NCBI RefSeq assembly: GCF_949628265.1
Contig: NC_088788.1
Coordinates: forward strand, 26,274,335 to 26,338,334
DNA from: Cloeon dipterum
Lineage: Eukaryota > Arthropoda > Insecta > Ephemeroptera > Baetidae
DNA: 64,000 nt
Direction: 5' to 3'
The notes beneath the pieces were generated by a model, which saw only the letters and a list, made by a program, of their open reading frames with translations, ran no database searches and was not told the DNA's origin. The translations under genes were made by a program, and so were the position numbers. This document shows, piece by piece, positions 12,101-30,280 of the stretch (the stretch's first letter is position 1; every line of letters starts with the position of its first letter).

Positions 12101-15100
12101 GAATAGTGAAAATCCGCGGTTCTAAACTTATTACTTTAAATAGATCCGATATTTACAAGTCATTCGCCAACTGCTTTGATTAAAAATTAAACTGTAACCA
12201 CACATCTCAAGTAACGTCGCTATATTCTCTTTTACTTGAAATTCACCTTATACCTTAACAACTATTATTTATTCATTAATGAAAGGAACTTGAATCTGAC
12301 ACAATAAAATAATTATTAGCGTCTTCTACTATACATACGTGCGTTTTAATTATATATTAACTTTTGCTGTGAGCATTTGTCTCGTCTCTCCGAGAAACTT
12401 TATCCTATATTATGAAATCCTCAATAATTTTATACCCTTTAGGTTTCCAAATTAGGAACATAAAATGTTTTCATTAAAAATTTCTTCAAAAGATAACAAA
12501 AAATAAGGTTCTACAGTGGCCCATTTATGATTTAGAAAAATAATTGTTTGCAATTGTTCTCGATTTAAATATATTATGTAGCAGGCGGTGTTTGTGTATG
12601 TATGTGTAATTGAGAAAGTGTTCTTTTCGCACAACTTTTGGATTAAATACTGCATGGAAGAATCGATAGGAAAAATATAAGAACTCTTCTCATTTGTGTA
12701 AATATTGCCAATATCTTTTGTCAATTTGTTTTAAACAAAAGACAACAATGATTTCTGCTTGGGGATACTGCTAATACAATTAAAGATATTTGTTATCTCT
12801 TTACTAGCCCTCAACCCGCTTTTTAATTTACCGTTTTGCTTCTTAGTGCTCATAGCAATCATCGTTGTACAGGTAAAATTCAAAATTTTCAATAATCTTA
12901 TAGTTCACTGATTCACCGTTCGAATAATCAGTTTCAGCGTCTGTAAAGTGTGTCTGTGTCAGTGTTTTTTCTTATTTACCTCTGGAAATTTGTTTAAGAA
13001 AACAGCATAGTAATGTCATTAAAAAGCGCTTAGCGTTACTTTTGTTAACTACGAATTTAATGTGGCGCATTGGACTTGCGTGTGATTTTTTATTTGAGTA
13101 AAACTAACGTAACTGAATCGTAACTGCCTTGGGAATATCAATCGCCTTATTCATGATGCCAATTGCAAGGTAGTCCAATCGCTCCGTCAGCACTTAACTT
13201 AAAAACAAGACATAAAGTATACAAAAAACGAAAGAAGAAGAAATCTCGATTTACGCGGAGGAATGGATCGATATAATAGAAAACAACAAGCGCGATTCAA
13301 GTATAGTTGAACAAAATTATATTTGTATATCTCTAGCATTCCTTAAAGAGCAGAAGAATAAGAATATTTCATATTGTTAAAGTACTTTCTGTCTCGGTTT
13401 AAATCCACATTTATAAGTATGTATGTAATTAATAAATAGAGTCAATCAGTCTCTCTCGCAATCGCATTCACATTCATGATGCGCATCTAATTTATTGCTA
13501 ACACATTTATATGTAAAACTCTGGGCTGAAAACGAAATTCGTTCAATCATTCACACGCACGTGATTCGCATCTGTTGAAAAAGCGATAATCATGACCTAC
13601 AGGAGTGATCTTTCCAGCGCGATTTCGTGTTTTCTATCTTTGCTATTTCGCTACATAGTATGTGTGTGTGTGTTTTTTTTTTTAAAATATTATTGTTGTT
13701 GTTGAGTGTGTGAAAGAGTGAGTGAAAATTCATCAAGAAGAAACTACCAGACTCCCACTACGGCCTGCGACAAACGGTTTTATGTTCAACTTGTATCAAG
13801 TGTATAACCGTCGGTCAATACGGCGTAGAAAAAAATTAGTCGTCCTATTTGGGGACGAAGCTTTTGATCCACCGGACCAATCAATTTTTTAAATTGACCA
13901 CTGCCTGATTTATGTAATACTTCTGTTTGTATGCGCGCGGAGAATGATAAAATTAATTAGGAAACGATCGAAAATAACGTTTCATCCCGGGATCGAAATT
14001 TTCATCCACGTGATAATTTTTCCGTGAGCACCGATATTTTTACATTTTCCGATGTTTGCAGAAAATTTGTACGTTGGTTGTTTTTTTTTCTTTTGCTAAT
14101 GAGAGTGTCAGTGTGAGTGTTTGTTTATGTGTGTTTTGCGAAGCCACGGGCCCCTGTTTTCATATTCATATGTTTTATCCCTATTGAAAAATGGTAGTAG
14201 GAATCTTGTAGTTAGACTAATTAATGCTTAAATGGAACTGCGACACTTAAGTGAAAAGGTATAAAAAGTAGTTGATTTCGAGTCAACCATCGCTTTTGCT
14301 TGTTGTAACTAAACTAAAATACAGTTGGTAATGATTATAATTAAATAAATATAATTGTCACCTCGCACAGTGGTGTCTAAATCTAAAATCATAGTTATTT
14401 ACAACATATGCTGAAATTTCTTCAATCGACAAAAGAACGAACAAATAATTTCATCCTGAGCTTATGTGGTATAATCCAATTTGATTGAACCAAAGTGAAA
14501 ATAATTATTGATAACTGAGAGCATAACACGGGACTCAAATTACTAAAATGAAATATAATCTAAAACGATTCCAAAGTGGTCAAGCTTCAAAAATTACATT
14601 AGTTGATGCATGCCTTGTACGAATGTTTTCATGGATATCTACCGGTGAATAAAAACCCACATAAGAAATTATTAGCCTAGCACGTCATCATAATCAATGA
14701 CCACTATTTGTCTATTGCGTAATTTTATAAATGTTACACCTATTGCTCATAAAAATGTGTGAAAAGCGCCGGACTCCGTCTGGCGCCGCCAATTAGTTCT
14801 TTTCCGTTTGCTAGCTCTCAGTGTCAACGTGCTTGATAACAAACTTCACGTATTATTATTTTTTACAATTTGCGCGATCAAATTTTAAATACTTTTTGAA
14901 GTACGGGATCAAGATTTAACTGGTCCAACTTGCAAAGCTGATATTCAAAATTGAAACAATTCTATAACAAAATTTACGTCAACAGTGTGGTGGACAAGGG
15001 GTTTTCACTAATAAAATCAATATCAAATGAATTTTAATTCTTATAAACGAATTTTGTCGCTTTCAGCTGCAAACGGTAACAGAACAAAATACATAATTAT

Positions 15101-15356
15101 TTCAAATGAGTGGTTGCTTGCACCACTCTCTCCATGTGTTGTGTGTACTTAGGAAAAAGTTAACTTTTAAAAATATTTTACGAATCTAGAAATTAAAGAA
15201 GTAAGAAATGACTTGGATTCATTTTCGCATGCTTCATCCAAAACCATCCATCAACTATGGCAGCAGTTGATAGTACAATGCTGTTCCATTACAAAAATTT
15301 CCTTTCGTGCTAAAAAGTAACCATAAACGTATGAGATATAGCGCGTGTTGTGAGTG
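9160..15356 (-). other. AT-rich noncoding region; possible extended 3' UTR of wech
   Basis: About 6.2 kb without a convincing open frame on either strand. On the minus strand, downstream of the wech stop, it contains three perfect Pumilio-type UGUAAAUA octamers (at 11085-11092, 12150-12157 and 14396-14403) and two UACCUC six-mers (near 10655 and 11741) matching the let-7 seed. The composition and motifs fit a long 3' UTR, but plain intergenic DNA is not excluded. Confidence 0.35.
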
Positions 15357-15799
15357 TTAAAGAGGAATGATACTGGAAAAGCCTAGAAAATGCTTGTTGC
15401 CAATGCATAAACTCATCCCTTAGGATTCAGTTAGAGCCTAAATTGACCTAAGGAGCGCTGTAATTTTTTGAGAAAATTGGCTGGAAAGTTACCGTGCTTT
15501 TCAAATGGTAATGGCTGTCTCCTTACTTGAAATCCGATTTAATTTCAAAACCAAGAATTTCCCCATTAAGTGGCATACACCGTTGGACAGATCTCGACGA
15601 GAGGAATCGGAATATGCTAAGAAAATATATTCAAGCACTGTAAATTTTGGAGAAAATTGGCAAAATTTGAATTTTTATTGTAGGAAGGTCATTTTTTTAT
15701 TATTGCAAATTGTTGAACAAATTGTTTATCGGTCAATTGTTTAAGGCATCCAACAATTTAAATAATTTTCAATTGTTGCCCAGTATCATTCCACTTTAA
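15357..15799. mobile_element. TTAA-flanked non-autonomous element, short copy
   Basis: The 443-base segment begins with TTAAAGAGGAATGATA and ends with TATCATTCCACTTTAA, so it has terminal inverted repeats of about 12 bases and a TTAA at each edge. Internal blocks (for example AGATCTCGA followed by GAGAGGA, and GCACTGTAAATTT) are shared with the longer copy at 35625-36712. TTAA target sites are typical of piggyBac-type insertion, but no transposase is encoded. It ends 87 bases downstream of the wech stop codon and so probably lies within the wech 3' UTR. Confidence 0.75.
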
Positions 15800-15843
15800 A
15801 TATAAAAAGAAGAGTCGCCAAATTTCAATTGTTGCACGATGGA

Positions 15844-15847
<4 letters not shown>

Positions 15848-15878
<31 letters not shown>
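15848..15878. repeat. (GT)n microsatellite, about 15 units
   Basis: A pure GT run, read as (CA)n on the coding strand. It starts 8 bases beyond the wech stop codon, so it lies at the beginning of the wech 3' UTR. Confidence 0.95.
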
Positions 15879-15880
<2 letters not shown>

Positions 15881-15886
15881 TCCAAG

Positions 15887-20550
<4,664 letters not shown>

Positions 20551-23500
20551 CTGAAAACACAAAAACCATGCGTTCGTGAATAAGGTGCAGAAATTTTCAC
20601 CGAAACTACTAAGAAAAGGGATAAAAGGCGTTTTCGGGCGAGTATGAGCGATTGTATCCTTGCATCAACCGAGTGAAATCGAGATCTGAGACGAGAGTCA
20701 GTAGCCGCGTGTCAATGACCCGGCGCCAAGGGATGATGACGCAGCTGCGAGTTGAATTGGGAATCTGCGGTTTGCACGAAAAGTCTGCATCTTGGCACAA
20801 CAGGCAATCGTTTCAAACAGAAACAATGCTTCGAACAAGAGATAAGGGTCGATAGCGGTATTTCTCGCTCGAATGATAAGGGCGGAATAGTTTCCGATTC
20901 GGCGACGCAATTTGAAAATGAATTCGTACATTACACAGCACAAATTGTTTGTACGCAATTTCAAAGGTTCAAATATATAAATCGCACAATGGTAAACGGG
21001 TTGGCCCAGAACAAGCTGCGATGGTCGAGATAGTCGGTTCAAGTGGGCCCAGTAGCGTGGGACCGGGTTGATGCCCAATCCTGAACCTCGCTGGGGTGTG
21101 TTCGCCGCTAGGAAAACGGTACGATGCACTTTGACTGGCACGAGGGAATTATTTGGAAAGTTTGAGGCAGAGTGGCGCCATTTCTTGTCGAATCGGTGTC
21201 GATTCGAAACGTGGGCCGTTTGGGCCGAGGTCAACTCACCTAGGGGCTCCGGAGGAAACAAAATCGAATCAAGAGAAGGTGAAAATCGTGGAACTGCGCG
21301 AAAAGTTCACTCTCCCAAGAGTTCCACTTTGCTAGTGACGTAAGAAGAGCAATGGTGGCTGCAATTGCACCGACGCGTACGCCAAGCGGCGCAACTGCGT
21401 TTTTCGAAAATCCTCCTCGGTCCGAAAGAGAATAAAGAATGGACAAATTCGAGGACCAGAGGCTCCCTAAGAGCACAACACAGTTAAAGTCAACCCGTGC
21501 CACCGAATTGCTGCCAGTGGTGCTCGAGGAGCGAATTAGGGGAGGAAGGGGTTATCAGAGTGCATTGACCCAGTTCACCAGGTGCTCACGTCCTCGCCGA
21601 ACAAATTCGGACAAACGAGCCAAAAATATTTTATTTTCCAACTGTGCAACACTTTCCGTTCGGAAAGTGCACCTGCGTGCCGAGGAAAAGTGCGTTTGAC
21701 TAGCCGAGTGCACTCGGTGCAACGTCACAATTAACATGGCTGCAATTGCGAGCTGCAATTGCGCATATATCTCGGTGCGGGATACATGACGTCAGGGGCC
21801 GATGGAATTTCGCGGATTTCGGCCGAAGCGTCGACAGAAAGGGGTCGCGCGTACCGTTAAACGCATCGGAAAAATTAGGCGGTGCGAACAGCACGCCCGT
21901 CCCCGGGGCCGGGCGCATTTTCGGACAAGTGGGTCAAACAGGTGCATCCGACCTAGCAACAATGTATTCGCATGCATCGACCGCGGTGCAACAGTCGAAA
22001 TTTCACGCGGACCGCGGCAGGCGCGTTCGGGACGGGCCATTTCCCGATCCGGCCGCGGTGCCCAGCCGAAATTCGCGAGGGCGCGCGCACAATTTCGGCT
22101 AGCTGGGTGCATCGGCGAACAGGGCCTACCCCAACATTGCAAAATTACCTTTTGGGAGCGAGCAGCGCTGCTCGGCGGGCGACTCGGCGCTTTCGGCACC
22201 CGCGCCGGTCGGCCCCGTGCCGACGGGGCCGGCGCTCGAAACGCGGACCACGGGCAGGGGTGGCGTCGGGTAACAGTGCATATTGCGAATCAATGCAGAG
22301 GAAAGTGCAAGTGCATCATCGCATACGGCTTGCTGGCTCCGACTGAGGCACAGAGTGCAGTGCAATGCACTTCTTGCCGCCGCCGCTGGCATTGGCCTCC
22401 GCAGCCGCTGCTGCTGCACCCCTGCCTCTTATGCAACTCAATTGTTATGCTATTTCAGTTCAGTGCATCGACACTATCGAAATTTGCACACTTTGTTGTG
22501 ACACATTTTATATTGCGAATTCTGCAATTTTTATTGCAAAAGAAATTTATGTTTTGACCAAATTGCAAAAAATTGCGGATTTTAAGGTTTTGCGAATAAT
22601 TATGCACTCTTTGATTGAAATAATTGCTGTCTCTATCCTTTAACAATTTCGTTTCATGTAAAAAATCCACTATCAACCCTGTGCACGTGGAGCACGACAA
22701 AAGGTTGCCTCGAGGGGAGAAGTATTTTTGAGCGTTTCAAACGCGGAAGCTTCTCCTGATTTCTAGAAGCGCCCCAAGGGCATATCAGCCCTATAGATCA
22801 GCTCCGATCACTTAAGCGGCACAAAAATACGCCGCTCTGATTCTCGCCTCGGCCGGTGGTTTTCGGCATTAATAGGATGGGATTGGGCCGAATTTCAGCC
22901 GCGCGTGCTCCTCTGTTTATTATTATTTAAGTAACGAGTGTAGGAGAAAGGTTAGACGCGATCCGGTTGTTTCACAAACGCAAGTTTAGCATTGGCAGCC
23001 TGCTCACGCTGCCGTGAGTTAGGCAGGTCGGGGAGACGGCCGGCAGGAGGGGGAACCGACTCTACTGCACAATAACACACGTCCACCCGCAGCGTTGGGC
23101 GCCGCGAAACATGCCGAAAATTCGCCAAAACCGAGTGGCAGGCCATGCCGACTGCCCCCGGGGGCCGCGGCTGGTCGGACGGGCCCCGCGGGCCCGCTGA
23201 TTCCGCTTCCGCCGGTCCTACGACAAGTGCGGCCTGCTTGTCGGAGGTCGGAGCGACTTTCACGTGTTCGTCGTGCGAAAATAGGACTCGGGATTCCTAC
23301 CTGCGTGCCGGCTATTCGGGTTCCATAGGGGGTGTATTGGGCGCGGGCGAACGTGATTGCCTGCTTCTTAGTCGCTGGCTCGGACGTGAGGCTGCCGGTG
23401 TGGCCTTAACTGTGCGGGCAGGGCGGACAGCTGTGCTTGCGAGACTCGAGCTCTGATCGCAACTGAGCAATTTTCGACAACCTGGGTCCTATACTCCCCT

Positions 23501-23600
23501 CTTATGCCGGCTGTATGCGATAGTCACGTGACGCGCAGCGTCCAATCAGCGTCGGGCCGGGTCTTTGACCCCGGAGGATGCTTGCCTGTTTCATGTAGAC
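20551..23600 (-). promoter_or_regulatory. CpG-rich 5' region of wech (untranslated exons and promoter)
   Basis: GC and CpG content rise sharply here compared with the flanks, especially 21050-22450 and 22950-23500. Because the wech start codon sits directly behind an acceptor, at least one untranslated exon must lie upstream. The best donor on the minus strand is AG|GTGAGT with the exon end at 21240; weaker donors end exons near 22149 and 23300. A perfect CRE octamer (TGACGTCA) lies at 21787-21794. A 251-codon Arg-rich plus-strand frame at 21802-22557 is best explained by lack of stops in GC-rich DNA. The exact transcription start cannot be fixed from sequence. Confidence 0.5.
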
Positions 23601-25552
23601 TGACTACACACTGCCGCGTTCATTTCCAACCTATCCCAATCCACAAAGAGGATGGTGGGACCATGGTTTCACGAAAAAATAAAAGCGATTACACAGAAGC
23701 TGCTGCTGCTGCTGCTGCGCGCTCCCCGTTCGTTCTTCCACCGCGCTCTCTGAGTGTGAGAGGCCAAAGCACCCATCCCTTCCTCTCATCCCCACAAGGC
23801 CACTGCGAAAATTATTATTATTTTTATTGCATCGCAATTAGATAATTAGGCGACACGCCGCAGCACCAGTCACGGGTTTAATGACTTTCGGGCATTACTC
23901 TCCGCGCTCGATCTGATTATTCTCACCGCCACTGGGGGCAACATTCGCGAATTCGCGTAGCTCTGCACCCGTTCGTTCGTCGTTGACTCATTGTCCGATG
24001 CCGCTGCACCATAATTTCTCCGCGCGGAAGCCTATCTCGCTTTTGGTATATAATTTCCACTTTCAAAAGTTGATCTCAGCCATAATATAGTCGTTTGTGA
24101 TAAGATTTGATGTAAGGCTATTTTCCGCATCGATTTAGAAGAGAAAAGGCATCTTGTGTTATTTCATAACGTATAGACTAAAACTTTGGATCAAAACTCA
24201 AGCCCACAAATTTTGTCAGAGGGCGAGTTGTGACATTTCATAAATTTAAAACTGGTTATGACAGCCGGTCTAAAATGTGTGTGTTACTGAAGCAATGCTG
24301 ATAAAAAAAGATTGATCAGAAGAAGCCATTTTATTACTATACCATTATTTTTCAAACCAACTAACGATTCTGAAAATCTAATTTAATTTAAAATTGGTAG
24401 ATAAATATTTTATAAATAGAGAGGATGTTTTCAGGAGCACACACACAAAAAGGGTTTGGAAGGTCATCAGAAAAATACCTTTGAATGGTCAGGAGCAATT
24501 CTTCCTTTTCTATCTCCATTCAATTTCCGTACGCTGACATTTTCGAACCCCCCTTGATGCGATGAGGGCTGAATGCTTTGGTCATTGCGCGGATTGCACA
24601 CCATGAAGCAGGTAAAGCGAGATGTCAATAGGAAACGTTTCCAAACACAAAGCCTACAATACACGAGTTAAGCCTATTGTGATAACAAAAAAAAAATAAT
24701 GGAATTATTGAGGGAAGGATCCAAATAAAATGAACCACTGTTTGGCAAGTGGTCTTCAGATCTTGATGAAATTCGGTGGAGATGTTGCCCTAGGGGATCT
24801 AAGTTGAACCCTAAAATATTAGGTCAAAATTCCAAAAATTGCCCATTTTACAGGGGTTCAAAATTTGAGATTTTTGAAAAAGGTGATGTTTTAGGCGATT
24901 TGTAACTTGGACTCTGTTTGTAGTAAACACAAAAATTTGGTATCCAAAATGATCTACGTTTGATGCCTAACTTTCCCACGATAACCAACTTCGTAGGTCA
25001 AAGGTCAAGGTCACTAAATTGGAGTCAAACTTTTCAAAAAATTCCACACCCAAGTACATAAAATTTTGAAAATCCAAAATAGCCAAAATGTGCCTCATAT
25101 CCATGGTAACAACATATAAAAAATTGGTGACACGCTTTTTTCGTTTTCGAGAAATTTCGAATTGAGTGTTTAGGGTCGATGTTTCCCGGGTCTTCCGATC
25201 ATACATAAAAAAACGTTTTCCGCTTAATCTCAGCTTCTATGGGTCACATTTACAAAAACCGCACACCGTTTGATACGTAATGACCTCCCCTAGGTAATGC
25301 AAGTAATCATGAAGGGTGCCCACCCCCATCGAACCCTTTACCACCCCCTGGAAAGCCGACAAAATTATTTTTTTCATATTTTTACTCTCTGTCTCGATAG
25401 ATTAAGCGTGATACCATTAAAGCATGTCCCAAAATAGTTTAAATAATAAATATTATTATTTTCTTTGTCAAGAAACCTTAAAAAGAATAAAACTGCTAGT
25501 ATGAAGACAGAAAAAAATTATTCAGGTATTTTTAAAAACTAACATTAAATTG
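23601..25552. other. Intergenic DNA with a transposon-like segment near 24720-25380
   Basis: No gene is visible. From about 24720 the sequence has the low-complexity AT-rich style of the inverted-repeat elements at 1-1398 and 33735-34762. It contains the same tandem half-site motif: AGGTCA, A, AGGTCA, AGGTCA at 24995-25013. No terminal repeats were found for this copy. Confidence 0.4.
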
Positions 25553-25863
25553 ACCAGTTGCATACACCCTTAGTGTTCGAAGCCGCCAACAGATGGCGCA
25601 ACCACAGACTTTCTTAAAAATTTTTGTTTTAAGCGATTTTAAGGCGTTTGCGCTGCGATTTCAGACTCAATCTAGCTATTTTGCATTCTTCAATTAATTT
25701 GCTTTTTTTGGTTTTCAACAAGTCAAAAAAAGCATATTAATTGAAGAATGCACAGTAACTAGATTGAGTCTGAAATCGCAGCGGAAGTGCCTTAAAAGCA
25801 AGAGTCTACGGTGGCGCCATTTGTTGGCGGCTTCGAACACTTAGGGTTTATGCAACTACTGGT
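25553..25863. mobile_element. Short hairpin MITE, 311 bp
   Basis: The two halves form a long imperfect hairpin. The left arm starts ACCAGTTGCATA and the right arm ends TGCAACTACTGGT. The mirrored blocks include GTGTTCGAAGCCGCCAAC and a block around TTTCAGACTCAATCTAG, separated by a loop of about 30 bases near 25710. Both flanks carry AATTG, a possible 5-base target duplication with one extra base on the right. It has no coding capacity. Confidence 0.8.
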
Positions 25864-27415
25864 GAATTGAGATTTAGTTTCTTCAAAATAACTTAAATTT
25901 TCTATATTTATCAATAATTTAAAAATATCTTTAATATTCTATAGTGTTCTTTTATTATTATAAATATATTAAAAATTTATTTTAATGGTAAATTGTGCCT
26001 GAGGAAAATTACATTTTCGGTGATCAACTCACACTTCTTGGTAGTTCTGGAGTGGTGGTTGCTTCATATTGAAGGTGTTTTCGTCTTAATGCATTAAGAG
26101 TTAAGAAATTGAAAATCTTGTTTCATTCATAGTATTGATATATCAATCGCAATTTAACTTGAAAGCAGCATTCCTCAAATAGGAAATTTCACCGAAGTCA
26201 TGCGTGATCTTCATCAGCTGCCCCTCTACGCACACCACAGGTATACCGAAGTAATTTCAATATCTGAAATTTACAGTTTGCTGTCCACGCGTTTGTCGGC
26301 CAGGCTCATTAGAAAACAATAAAATATCGCTTCGCAACTTCGCATTCAGACACGAGCTGAAAAATCTTCCAGCCGCACGGCAAGCTTCCTTATATATCGG
26401 TACATACACAAACGCACTGCATTATTTAGCAACGATGCACGCACAGCATCACGTTGCGTGTTAAGCAAGCGGCTCAAAATTGTCATAATTGCATGCGTTT
26501 CGTCACTTGTCAATCAAATAAAGCAGCAGCAAGAAGTGCAAATTGCATGTGCCAAGAAGTTGAGGAAGATGTTGCTCTGGCAAGGACACATGCAAGAACA
26601 CACGAGAGAGCAGTGTCAATGACTCTCTGCTTTTGAATAATAATTGCACTCTTGCCTGCACCGGCCAGCAGCGTGTGTGCGTGTGAGTACGCGTTGACGT
26701 CGATTTTGCATCAGTAATGGCGAGAAAAAGGCAATACTCGCCCGCTCCCTTTCATCACACGCTGAGTGAGTTGATCGCGCTAATGAGCTGCGAGCAGAAC
26801 AAAAGCAGAGCCCACCGAGCCAATTTACTCGCAGGCTAATTCTATTTCTAAAGGAAATTAAGCTCCGTTGTAGTTCTGAGGAGAGATCACAGTAAGAATT
26901 TATTTCAGCGCTTAGCTGAGAATATTGAAGAGAACATTGCTGTCAACAGTGCTGAAATTATTGATCTCGATCTCTTTTTTATTTGCTTTTAAATTTAAGA
27001 GCTCCAAGAGCAACACCAAATTCCATGGAATTCATATAAAAATTTGACGAAAAAAGTTTTTATTGCCTCTATTGAAAAATTCTACAAGATTTAGTATATC
27101 TGATAAAAATATATATCCATAACCATTGACAAAAAATATTTTTCCCTACCTCCATAGCATCTATTTAGCACGCATTCCAGGAGTTCCTTCCGCGTTTGCT
27201 ATAAAGGGGATTAGGGTTAGACCACACGCAGAGCTTACCCTCTATTTCCTGTTGATCCAACCCAGAGGAGCGCAAACAAGTCGTGTTATTTCAATTACAA
27301 TTTTTGTTAGGATATTTATAAACTTTCAAATATCCCAGGAACCCGAATTTTTAAAAAATGCTGCTTTTCAATGAATGAAATATTTATTCGACACCACAGG
27401 TGTACAACAACAGAC

Positions 27416-27517
<102 letters not shown>

Positions 27518-29439
27518 CAATGAAATCACAGGTTCATTGCTCGTTTTTGCTTTGGCGGCTTGGCACAGTGTCAAAATGTTCTTATCACATTCGAGAAAAT
27601 GGTAGAAACTAATTGGTTTATCGCAGAATTTGCACTCACAGTCCTCACTCGCGCAGGACCCCGCGAGCGCGCTAAAAATGTGAGGTCTTGACGAAAAATA
27701 AAGCACTCTGAGTCAAACCAAGGCGCTGTTACCTTATAGAACGATCAACTAGGTGTAAAATATTATTTTAAAAATGATCAAGGTCCTCATTGTGCATGCA
27801 AATCAGCGATTAGAAATATTTTGTAATTTAAGAGGAAGTCTTCTAGTAAATCGTAATCTAATTAAGTAAAAGATTGTTACTTAACGTAAAGTAAAGAATG
27901 TTACTTTTAATTTCTATTTAATCAAAACATCCATACAATAAGTGGGAAAATGTAACAGTCTCGCAAATAAAATTGTAAAATAATAAAGGTTTCCATACAA
28001 ATATTAGTGTCACTACTAAAAAATAAAATAAAATTTGATTAAATTAGGTGCAACTAGGCAAGCGCACCTAATTAAATTTCATTTTTCAACCATTATCGAA
28101 TTATGTGAATATATAGGGCCTGCAGGATTCTCTTCATCCTATTCGCTTTTAATTTAGGTGTGAATGGTTAACTTGCTGCGTTCAATAATAAGCAGCTCCA
28201 TTTTATTATAAAAATGAAGAATACATACAAAACTTTTAAATCCCTCATTCAGCTTCTGAAAGTTGAACAACTACAGTACATAGTACTTTCGTTCCACACG
28301 AGCCACTAAAATAAAATGGTTTCGCGGCTGCCACTTTGATATTATTGCGACGGGAGCATCGCACAGAGCGACTTTGTAGCCGAGCCAAGTCATAAATAAA
28401 CCGGGAAGCGCGAGCTAAGCGAGCGAGCCGATAAATAAATTATGCCCTTCAGGTCAGCACGCTGAGACAGTGCTCTTTTTCAATTAATAATCTGCGATCA
28501 ACCGACTCTTCTTGCGCCTCCACCATGTAATTATTGAGTTAAATATTATGCCTGCGATCGCACGAATTATGTTACGCGAGCACGCGGCCTTTTAACAACT
28601 TCATTCATCGACATTCATTCATTCGCTGCGACTCGCACACGTTTGTACATTTCGCGGGGGCGGTGTGCACGTATACGCGTCAAGATAAATATAATTTGAC
28701 GCCTGCATGTTGCCATGGCGATTGCCTACACACTTATTGGCAATCATCGTGAATCAGAGCTGGCAAGCAGGTGCGAATTTCAGTCAGCTGGATGTTGCAG
28801 GCAAAAAGCTATAAAAAGGCATTGTGATTTCATGGGCAGAAATAGCTCAGCCCACGATATTTCAATAATTGTGTCATTTTCAATCAAGATTTAGTTGGGC
28901 GCTCTGATCACGGTCGCAGTTAAATGTTTTCCTTAACATGCTGTATCGATTGTTGTTTCTAATAAACATTTTTTGTTGAATTCTTTTTTATTGGGGTAAG
29001 TTACTCTTCATAATTTTAATTAAAACGGATTAAGCGTAGTATGGAAAAATATTCTGCGGAATGAAGAAAATTACTATTAAACAACGAACCAGTTTCCTTT
29101 CAGTAAATTATTTGATCTTTTATGACATTTTTCGGTTCGAGCCAGTTTTATTTTACCCATGAAATAGGGTAGTTAATAACTGTAGGATTTTTTTATTTAT
29201 AACGTTGCAAGATTTTGTATTTAATTAATTTTATATGTTGTTATAGTAATTGTGAATCGTTGTTTATTCTGGCTCTACTATGAAACCGAATGAAAGATTA
29301 AAAATGAGGAAGTTTTAAAACAACGAGGATGAAGTCTGTTTTAATTTAAATATGGAAAAAACCAACCTTGAGTGTAAATTGATTTAGTAACTAAGATAAC
29401 TTTATCTGCTGATCTATAATTATTTGATTCTGTTGTTGA

Positions 29440-29960
29440 AACTTAAGGGGCAGTCCCAATATGTTACACAGGGGGAGCGAATAAAACTAACAAGGAATCT
29501 CTTGGGATTCAGATTCAACGTTTTGGTTTTTGGCGAAACCATTGAATTTATGTAGTCTTTTTTAATGTGATCCCCGAACAGTGGTGGGAATATTCCGAAT
29601 TCGACGATTGTGACCCAAAAAGCAAGTCCCAGAATCTTTAAATTCCAGAACATTCGATTCTAATGTACTCCATTCAAATCGACTTCAACTAATTATGCAA
29701 ATTAGACCAAATACTTTCCCAATTAACTGATGTAATAATATGTGTGTATACAGTAAACACTGACAGTAAAGATATACTCAATTACACCCCCAAACAATTG
29801 TACACAGCAATTAATATGATTCAAACAAACCTCCAGTTGATAATACTGAATTTTAGGACCTCTTGTTGACTTTGTGAAATAAAGTTAAGTAGTTAAATTA
29901 GTCTCTTGTTACTGAAATCGCCATTTTTATTCATTTGACCCGAACTCTAACAAATCTATA
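29440..29960. repeat. Dispersed AT-rich repeat related to the pigeon intron repeat
   Basis: The distal part (about 29850-29925) shares ordered blocks with 6957-7045, including TTGTTGACTTTGTGAAAT-like and CTTGTTACTGAAATC-like segments. Similarity fades upstream. It is probably a second copy of the same old element. Confidence 0.4.
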
Positions 29961-30236
29961 AAACAGATTTATATATTCATTAAATTGTTTTCAGTCTGGA
30001 TAAAATGCTTGATCAAAAGTGAAAACAACAGCTGTGTTCTCCCACCACGCTACGTCGGAAATTCTCTTTGAACTGATGGATTTATGCAGATTGAAAAACC
30101 CGATCGCACACTACAGAGCAATTTGCGACGAATCAAACAAACTCCACTTGCGCAAATGGGCTCGTTTGAGCACCAAATTGGAGGCAAAAAAAGCGCGTCG
30201 GAGGCGCGCAGACTCGAGGCTGCAAGCAGCAAGCAC

Positions 30237-30280
30237 GTGAGGCAGGTCATGGCACTCGCAGCCCAAGTGACCTGCCTCAC
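30237..30280. repeat. Perfect 13-bp inverted repeat with 18-base spacer
   Basis: GTGAGGCAGGTCA at 30237-30249 is exactly mirrored by TGACCTGCCTCAC at 30268-30280. The arms contain nuclear-receptor half-sites (AGGTCA and TGACCT). It could be a hairpin in RNA or a paired binding site. Confidence 0.8.

Noticed and set aside
21802..22557. A 251-codon plus-strand open frame
   Set aside because: It is Arg-rich and low in complexity in its first half and AT-biased at the end, with no family similarity. Its length is explained by few stop codons in the CpG-rich wech 5' region.
28500..30000. MicroRNA genes in the desert, including a mir-8-like string near 29760
   Set aside because: Only short partial resemblance and no matching hairpin arm. 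No known insect microRNA was recognised in the window.
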